A DNA stretch of 64,000 bases from the NCBI GenBank assembly GCA_030704615.1, contig CM060733.1, positions 53,384,001-53,448,000 on the forward strand, given 5' to 3'. Source of the DNA: Takakia lepidozioides (taxonomy: Eukaryota > Streptophyta > Takakiopsida > Takakiales > Takakiaceae). Below are positions 55,933 to 64,000 of this stretch, one piece after another; position 1 is the first letter of the stretch, and every line of letters begins with the position of its first letter. The notes under the pieces were generated by a model, which was given only the letters and a program-made list of their open reading frames with translations, searched no databases and had not been told where the DNA came from. A program made the translations under genes and the position numbers.

Positions 55933-58900
55933 ATGGGGTCCAGCGTATCCACTAATGCAGGTGACTTTTAACATATTCGTGGTACATTGTGCATTACTTT
56001 AGTGTCCCGTGTGTCTGTGGGTGTTCGATCGAGAAGGAATTCTCATGTTGTGTAATCGTTGTGTAAATGGTCACTATGTGGGCACGGTTGAATCACTCAG
56101 TCCCTGCAGCCTCCCACACGTTGGCTGACACTTAGATTTTCTCCAATCGCTCCAATGGGATTTTGCAGTGGCTACAGAGACCAACTGCTTTGTAGTACAC
56201 TCACCCTTCTTGATGTGTGATTGGATTGAGATAGATGTATAGGAACCTTCAGAAGAACACTCTCTCTCATAACAGCTTTTGTTGCACCAAGAGTGAGGCT
56301 TTCACTGTCTTTTGAGACTTCCAAAGTGTGTGAGGGCCCTCAACTGTCCTCTGCTATTATTGAATAAGAACTGGGGGCAGGAAGTGCAGAAGAGCAGGAA
56401 GTAAATGAGTTGGAGCGGCGATTGCAAGCTTCGGGTGACCTGCCTTTTCTGCAGCAGGCCTTCTCTCATCTCTCTGTTTCTGTATCTGGCTCTAGACAAC
56501 AATCCATTCCGTTGCCTACTCTCCAGGCATGTAGTTTTCCTTTCCCCTATAGGTGTCCAGATCATGTATAAGTATTGCTTAAATGGACCTTGCACTGAGG
56601 CTGGGGTGCTCCATGTGGTAGATTGTCATGGACCCCTCCCAAAACCCCTCTACTTGGGATGAATTCTTCTAAGAAGTTTGAGAAATGCCTGGACTTCCTT
56701 GGGATACAAGTGTTGGGCAGGTATTCAAATTCTATAATACCCTCCAGTTCTGGGTAGACATAATCTTGGAATTACTCTTACCCATCTGTAGAGGATAATG
56801 ACGGGTATTCAATTTTCATTACCCACTGGTTTCTATATTGATTGTTCTTTTCAAAGAGCCATTTATCTCATATGCTATAGGTTGGACATCCTACCAGGGT
56901 ATCTATGGTATATATCTGGCAGTCCTCTACAATTGCTGTCTACTGAAAATCTGCTACCCGTGGTATTAATCTATTGATACCTGGGTTGATACCCGACCTA
57001 TAGATACCCTGTCCACCCGATACCCGCCAATACAGGATGCAACCACAGGCATCCTAAGCTGGTCAGAAAAACTAGCCAGCGTAATGTCATTCCAGCGAAT
57101 TGTGAGTTGAACCAGAAGCAGAACAAGAAGATGTATGTATACAGGAAAGAATGGTCTCTGGAAGATGGCATGGATTGCCTCTCCTTCTCCCCACTCACCA
57201 TTTTTGGATGAATGTGTTTGCAGGAGTCTTTTGATCTGGCCCCTCTATATGTCACTGACAACCCCTCTGCTACACATTCTACACTAGCGGTGTTCGTGGC
57301 CCAACTGGGACAGGCCATTACTGGGACATTCTTTGAAACTACAACAGGACAGGTCCGTCTGTTTGCATACTCTAACAAATGGAAATTCGTGGAAACACTA
57401 GAGCTGAAGTCGTTTCACAATGTAAACGAGATGTATCCTTCTTTTCAGGGATTTTTCACAGCAAAGGCCAATCATGACTCTTGTTTTGGAGTCATGATTG
57501 GCATCATCAATTTTAGCGGTTTCGTCAGGTGTCCTTCTCTACTCCTCTACTTGTTTGATTAATTGGCGAAGGGCACTGTTTTTTGTCCTCTTACTGCAGC
57601 AGGTTGATTGGCCCCTTTTCCTTCAAGGGTATGATAAGTGCTGCAAGCAAGGTTTGGGTGCGGTCCGGTTGAAGATCCTGCTGTCTCTTTTTGTAAAAGG
57701 AAGTCTTGATGAGCCACCATTACCCGGGTTACACATCAGAGGTGATGAGGAGCTTACAGGGTCGGTTACCATTAGCCAGATTCAGGACCTCTTGTGGCTT
57801 TGCTGGTTGATGTCGTGTCATGCTAGGCTCCAAGGCTTAAGTGGCTCGACGGGCACCATAGATCAAAAAGTGAGATTTCGAGGACCATTTCTTGGAACCA
57901 AATCATCATTTACCACAATTCTGCCAATTTACTTTCACTTGCTGTTTTTCTAAACTGAAATTACCTCAATAGCAGCTGACTTGTGCTGGAAATTGCTCTG
58001 CAGATTTTGCATGTGTCCCTGCCTGACATCAAGCCCTTGTGTATCTCTTGCTATGTTGCTGCAACGGGGAACTCTGCAGAATTGGCAGCTGATCTGAAGA
58101 GCAAGGAAGAGATCTCAGTTGAGAAATTATGCTCATGGGTACTAGCAACTATTTCGAGCATTTCGGATTGCTTGGCCAAGTATGTCCAGGCTCATCTGCG
58201 TAGGGTAGGCACTGTTACACAGGTAAAAAACTGTTCTAATGTCACTGTCAGTTCTTCCTGTACGAGCTAAGTGGCCAGTAGTTTCCTAAAGGACATTTGC
58301 ATTAGTTTCCACAACCATACCATATGCAAAGTGGAGCTTGTAGAACCAAAACCTGATGAGCAGTTCTAAAAGTATCCAGAGCACGCCCTGAGATCGAGAA
58401 AGTTGTTGGGCACTCACCGCTTCCAACAGTCATACAAGGAAGCCCAGCATATTTAGTGATATATGAGTCGCGTTAGTGGTTTGGGGTAGTTGGATGCCCT
58501 ATTTACAGCTCCAGGGAGGTCAAGAAATCTTCGACGTAAATACTATTGTTCCTGAGCGGAAGACTAAGGAACATGTTATGCACAGGGTCAGAGAGAAGAG
58601 ACGGCTGCCAGTAAAGCTAGCCCACCTGTATATCAGACTGGACAGAAGGAAGGAAAGGAAGACTCAAAGGAAACTGTGAATCCCAAGGATGTGGTGCAGC
58701 CAGGGCTGCTGACATTGGGAACAGCCTGGGCGGTGGGCCTCTCCCAGAGAGATTCCAGTGGGATGCAGCTTGTAAACGCTTCTTGTGACCCGTGGGGGTT
58801 CTCCAACAGCTATCCCAGCCTCATTTACAGGTTGTTCTGTTGTTTCTCAATCCATCTGGTGATTGTTAAGGGAGGTTTGTGAGTATGTGCACTGTGAATA

Positions 58901-60559
58901 CAGGTGTTTCTGTTGGATATGCCTTCACTTCTATATTGAATATATACAGAAGGACAAATGTACATAATCTGATGCAGATTTCATTGGGTGGTCCAGCCAC
59001 AGGTGAACCCAGTCACAGCATCAGGGTACTTTTTATTCAATTTCTTAAAAGGAGCTTTGGAATTTTCAGTTGCACAGTGATTTGTGGGCACATCCATCAT
59101 CTGAGCATTATAAGTCATTAAGACCTGGTCACAAATACAGGAAGAGCCTGTGAGAATGAGCTCAAAATCTCTCTAAAGAGAGTGGAAGTGGTATAGTTGT
59201 TGAATATGACATAGAGTGGTGGAATGACAAATCATTCTCACAAAAGGTTGTGGTTTGACAACCAGGGCTTCTGATCATGGGAGGGGGATGAATCGGTTTT
59301 GGACACGTGTGGAAGGCTATCGTGGGCCAGTGCTCATAATGATAGCAGTCGTGTTTGCAGAGAATAGTGAGAACGAGTTGCTTAAGAAAGACGAAAAATG
59401 TGTGGTTGGGGCAATAGTTTCGGGAGGGTTTGAAAACAAGGAGTTGTTTTATGGTTCCTCCACTTGCTGCCTTCTTTCGGTGGTGCCACAGTTTGCGCCT
59501 TTGCGGTCTACTGGTGTGTCTCTTTCTCTCTCATCCAAGGTCCTTCCAATCTAAGCCTCTTAATCTGTGAGGCTGCTATAGAATAGGAGTTCTGTAACAG
59601 TAATCTCATTGTTTCAAACTAGAGGTTTACTTTTGCCACTATGCTGTGTGAAGTCTATGATTTTGAAGTGGCTTTGGAAACATCTGTTTGTATGGAATTT
59701 CAGGAAAAGAGACAAATTTTGTATATAGCCACAAGCGCACCCCTGGCTCTATCTACAGAACACAACCAAAGCCTGAAGGTATTGGCTTTGGAGGGTCATC
59801 TGGCAAGGAGCGTTTGTGGCTGGATGATGACTTCTCTTGGCTCACAGTGCAGCATCATGCTGTTGACAAAACCTACCAGTCTGGCAGTCTTGTCCCAGGA
59901 CAGGTGTGACATATCCATTGACTTCACCTTAATGTGTTCTACAGCTAGCAAGTACTCTCATTTTTTGAGACGTTTCAAATCTTGAAACGACATATGCTGG
60001 CGTTTGGGAATATCGGAGAAGGTGGGTGCCATTAGAACATCCAGGGTTTGAATTTTGATGCCACCAAATTGCTGTGTGTAGTTTGGGTTATTCTAAATGT
60101 GCATAAGTTTTGGTGGTGTCAGGGCTATGCGCATTTGAAAGGCAAAGTCACAGAGGTGGAGGTGTGGGGACTGGGTGGCGCTGCAGCTGACAAGGGACAG
60201 GCTGTGTACCAGCACCGCGAAAACTTGTTCACTGAGCAGAGGCGAAAGGTTTACAACTTTGCATCTAACTCTTTGATGGACTGTTTTATTTGCTGCTGTT
60301 GATGTATCATATGTTCCTTTTATCACGAAGCTCAGCGTGTTGCAATGGAGGGAGGAGAGTGGACCAAGCCTTACTGCGTATACGATTGACCCAATGTTCA
60401 AAGCATTTCTTTGGAGCTTTTAAATATCTTAATAGTTACCTCTTTTTCCTGCCCTGACAGGTGGATTTGAAGAATTTTGGAAACTGGTCAGACTCCCCTG
60501 AAAAGCTGATGTTGGATATGGTGTCGGACCCTGCCAAAGCTCCACGTGAGGAACGCTGA
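55933..60559 (+). CDS. TLDc-domain protein, ten exons
   Basis: I reconstruct exons 55933-55960, 56390-56526, 57224-57352, 57603-57869, 58004-58222, 58637-58830, 59266-59513, 59704-59903, 60123-60248 and 60461-60559 from borders and reading phase. The first exon is MGSSVSTNA, a likely N-myristoylation signal. Exons 2-6 encode a helical region like that of plant TLDc proteins (LQASGDLPFLQQAFSHL, DWPLFLQGYDKCC, SWVLATISSISDCLAKY). Exons 7-10 hold the TLDc domain: SDHGRGMNRFWTRVEGYRGP, NFVYSHKRTPG, GIGFGGSSGKERLWLDDDFS, HHAVDKTYQSGSLVPGQ, EVEVWGLGG, ENLFTEQRRK, SPEKLMLDMVSDP. TLDc proteins are linked to oxidative-stress protection and V-ATPase regulation in other eukaryotes; plant members are called nucleolar TLD-domain proteins. 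The intron after exon 2 appears to use GC rather than GT (CAG-GCATGT). No frameshift was found. Confidence 0.9.
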
Positions 60560-63485
60560 TGGTACCCTTTTAGACATGTTCAAGACTGCCAGTGGCAAAT
60601 GTGGCTTCCCTCTCCACTGTGCACCAATCCCTTTCTCCGCAGCAGCCAGACTGAGGGGACCCTTCTACAAGGGTAGCGGCTTCCACCCTCCCATATTCCC
60701 TTTATATGGTACAAGTGCTGGATCTATGGCGACAAGGCTACCCCAAAAAGCATATTATAAGGTACTAGGCGAGTGTTTGTATCATAGTCTACTTAGGTTT
60801 TCAGGTCCCAAAAGGGTTTAGAGTCCAGTTTGCTTCATGATGCTTGTTTGTGATTTCCTTGCATGCGATAGATTGTTTCCCTGCTGAACTAGTGTAACCA
60901 TATTCTCACCCTTTGGTGAACCCGCATAACATGTAACTTCTAGCCCTTGGTGGGAACCATTGGGAAGCTAGCAGGCTACCAGATAGTACCTGCAGCAGGA
61001 GGTCCGTGTCTACTGCCAACATAGCAGTAGTAGATTTTAGTTGTACAAATGCAAAGAATAATGTGGCAGTACACATTTATTCTGTCATGCAAGTCATGCA
61101 CTAATATAACATCATGACATTCTGTTTAATCCTCTCATAGTGAGCTGTTAGTGTCTCTCCTCACTAAACAAATTTTCATTTTTTCTAACAAGTGGTGCTG
61201 ACATTGTCTTTCCATATCCTTTGTTTGGAAGGTTTTTGGTTGCTGTTATAGAAGCGGAATTTAACTGACACACACTGTTGAGGGAAGACCTTGGTAATGG
61301 ATGTCCCTATAAACTCGATCTCAGTAGGTTGAACCATGGAAATGCAAATGGACTCTGCAATTGAATCCTCAATTTAGCAAGTAAACCATGTCCACATGCC
61401 TTTCTCGAACTCAGTTTAACCTTCCAGCAAATTATCTTGAGAACATGATGCTACATATGGCTTAAAGCATGAACTATCTGGAATGCCCCCAAACTGTATC
61501 GATCAATCAGTAAATATCTGGACCACTTTCATGTCGCACTAACCTAAACAGATTCATTAGGAATACACGAGAAGTAGGAGAGTCGAGCGAACTGCCTTCT
61601 TGTCATCTCCGCTCCTCACACTCGATATCGTCCTGATAAAACCATGATATCCCCTACCAAATTCCAACCACCTCGTTCTTCAGCTGTGCTGGAAAGATAT
61701 TATTAAGCTCCTACAACAAAAGACGACCAAGCTGCCAAGTGATCTTCTGGATCTTTGGGCCAGTCCTGCACACCATATAATCTCAGGCACATCTTTTGAC
61801 ATCCCTGATTCAGCAGAGCCTGGAAGTCCATGACAGCATCTGCCAAGCAGAAAGCATAAAAGCGAGTTGTTCAACTGTCATAAATGTATAGGAATCCTGA
61901 TTGCAAGCTTCACGTGCACAGAGGACCAGACAGACCTGCCTGCCTCTCACAGCTTGACAGAAGTCATCCGGATCCAAAACGGATGGATGATATTCGTTTA
62001 ACGAACTACTAACCTGGGTGAAATAAGTCTCCCGACAAGATGAACTAACAGTGGATGGATGAGGTTACTTTATCATCCAGGGGCGAGCGGAGGAAACGGG
62101 TTGCCGCGCTTCTGTCACTCTTTCTGGCCAGATATTTCCGGCAACTGCGGGCCCGGCTATTACGTATCTGTGGGCCGCCTTTGCTCCGGACATGCAGCCT
62201 TCTCCTCCTCACATTGAGCCACAGATTGTGGAGCTTCAATTCACCGACCTCGAGCTCAGCGGTTGCGAGAAGGAGAGGATGGAGATGATGACAGCATCGG
62301 ATGAACGTGCACTTGATTTGTAAGCCCCTTGTAGAAATCGAATCATGTACTCGGTGTTATTACTATTTGCAGGCTTCAGAGTGCATGTAGGTCCTTGTAT
62401 AACGGTCGAGTTCGTAGTGGAAACACCTTTGGTGAGCTCAAGCGATTGCGGTACATTACATACCAGCGCTTACTAGACGGAGCATGAAGAGTCGCGGTAT
62501 TATATAGGTACTTTCGAAGAAGGCGTGTGTCGGGTGTCGAGTGTCGACAGATGGTGACCAAGAGAAGTAATTGGTATGCAAAACTTACTATGGTCCGGCT
62601 CTTGAGGGCCGTTGCTTTTCATTCGAGAAAATCTTCACTGCGAAAAAAATCGCCAAGTCAGACAAATCTGTCCACAAAACGACGATTCAGCTGGCAGAAA
62701 CTCTCACCCATGCTCAGACATCCAAGTAAATTTTGGCATATTGGGCTATATTTGGGTCTACTTGAGATCGTTCGATGTTGGGGAGTTTCACCACCGAACC
62801 ACGCGTGCGGCCTCATTACGACGAGGCCACACAAAATTCTGAGGCGGAGGAGCTACCTCTTTAGGAACTGTCACTACCTCTAATTCGATTCTTCATTGCC
62901 TCATGTAAATCTGCACATCTTGTAGTTACAGCATCATGCAGGCATCAGCCTGCCGATCTCAAATTGCAGAAATTTCGGAGACAGTTCATTGCTGCATTTG
63001 CCTACTCAGCTCTTCCAACTGCCAGAAATTATGAATTTCCACGGAAAGCAGTTTCAGTTTCGGCAATTTCGCTTGCTCCAACTTTCAACTCTAGACAACG
63101 GCTATAATAAGCTGTTGTGACCGAATTACCCTCCTTAGGTCAGTGGGCCCGAGGCTTTGAGATTCAAGGTATACTACAAATTCCGACTTATTATCCAGTT
63201 GACTCACCAATGTGGGCCCTTTGCGCCATGTTGCTCCTTTTTCTCAGAGGGCGATCGACGTCCATTTGTCTATCGGAATAACCAACCCATAGCCTCGCTC
63301 TCTTCCACTCAGCCAGCACGTGCACACCTGGCTCCCAGTTCTCAAATCTTCACTTGATTGCTGAAGCAAGCATCTCCCATTGGTGCTCCTGACCTTTCCA
63401 TGTCAGCAATCGTGTCCCCACAACCCTTGTCTTTCTTTTCTCACTCCTCAACTTGTCTCTCCAGCTACAGTCACCACTGCCCCCC
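60560..63485. other. No recognisable gene
   Basis: Frames such as 62527-62883 (RLLRAVAFHSRKSSLRKKSP) and 62045-62288 (both strands) have no motif I know, no clear introns and basic composition. They may be chance or unknown genes. A 3' untranslated region of the TLDc gene occupies the start. Confidence 0.4.
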
Positions 63486-63489
63486 ACCA

Positions 63490-63835
63490 AATCTTTCAAC
63501 TTTTACAGGGTAGCTAGCATGGAGGTTGCAATTCTTCACTACAGAACAAACCGGGAAGAAGAAGACGCACACTGGCAATCCGAAAGCTCCCATACATGAT
63601 GCGTGCATTGGACTCTCACAGTGAAACCTCATCAGAGAAGAAAACATAATCCCCCTTCATCATATCTTTCAACTTTTACAGGGTAGCTAGCATGGAGGTT
63701 GCAATTCTTCACTACAGAACAAACCGGGAAGAAGAAGACGCACACTGGCAATCCGAAAGCTCCCATACACGATGCGTGCATTGGACTCTCACAGTGAAAC
63801 CTCATCAGAGAAGAAAACATAACCCACCCCCATCA
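63490..63835 (+). repeat. 173-bp tandem duplication
   Basis: Two near-identical units begin at about 63490 and 63663 (GGTAGCTAGCATGGAGGTTG at 63509 and 63682). They differ at a few positions. Each contains a short frame MEVAILHYRTNREEEDAHW. In unit 1 a CGA codon is TGA, so its frame ends early. In unit 2 it continues to 63949. Confidence 0.9.
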
Positions 63836-64000
63836 TATACTCACTTCAAAGCCCCACAGAAACATTCATACATCAAATCCACTCCAAGAAACTTTCTGCT
63901 CCGATCAAAGCTCGATCAAAGCCAAAACAAGAGCGAGAAAAAAAGTTAGTAGATTGTGCGTCATCATGGGTTGTGAGTTTTCTTTTCTCCATCCTCCACT

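Noticed and set aside
62045-62288. Arg-rich frames on both strands
   Set aside because: Overlapping frames on both strands with no motif or splice support.

Overview
This is a repeat-rich nuclear segment of a land plant, probably a seedless one (moss, liverwort, lycophyte or fern). The evidence is a PLS-class DYW pentatricopeptide repeat (PPR) gene, organellar single-stranded-DNA-binding (OSB) PDF motifs, plant class I small heat-shock genes with introns, a plant TLDc gene, plant telomere-type TTTAGGG motifs, and many nested SINE, LINE, hAT and Ty3 elements. The species cannot be fixed from the window. Every function below comes from reading motifs; no database search was run. LAYOUT. 1-10.8 kb is accessory DNA: three copies of a tRNA-derived SINE, a non-autonomous hAT element inside a dispersed repeat whose empty site survives 2 kb away, a pogo-type transposase relic, and a LINE end with a large fold-back. 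10.8-15.5 kb (minus strand) holds a tandem series of OSB PDF-motif exons. The last one reads in frame into an 890-residue PPR-DYW protein, a candidate chimeric organelle DNA/RNA-binding gene. 15.6-17.2 kb has Ty3 and LINE fragments and six helically phased GGTACC palindromes. 18.2-19.5 kb is a satellite of about 265 bp carrying interstitial telomere-like motifs. 19.86-30.21 kb is the most unusual segment. It holds eight copies of a 24-bp palindrome, a minus-strand gene of the DUF7869/DUF8039 transposase-like type, a plus-strand protein with RNA polymerase II CTD-like octapeptides, and a plus-strand multi-exon gene with two AT-hook motifs and a ParB/sulfiredoxin-like box. It looks like a decayed, unnamed mobile unit whose palindromes could be sites for one of its own proteins. 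30.36-43.45 kb is a Ty3-type LTR retrotransposon with a Tat/Ogre-like primer-binding site, an extra ORF before gag and a large extra coding region after pol. The latter is split by a 702-bp DNA transposon; the 3' LTR is truncated. 43.5-50.6 kb is repeats, including a 315-bp satellite and a SWIM zinc-finger relic. 50.8-60.6 kb is the conserved genic part: two divergent HSP20 genes sharing a promoter region and an intron position, a Maf-like nucleotide pyrophosphatase, and a ten-exon TLDc gene. The last 3.4 kb has no recognised gene but contains a 173-bp tandem duplication. HOW GENES WORK TOGETHER. The host genes are independent housekeeping or stress genes (chaperones, nucleotide-pool sanitation, TLDc protein, organelle RNA editing). 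The rest is mobile DNA in several generations of nesting, much of it carrying nonsense codons that fit C-to-T decay of methylated DNA.
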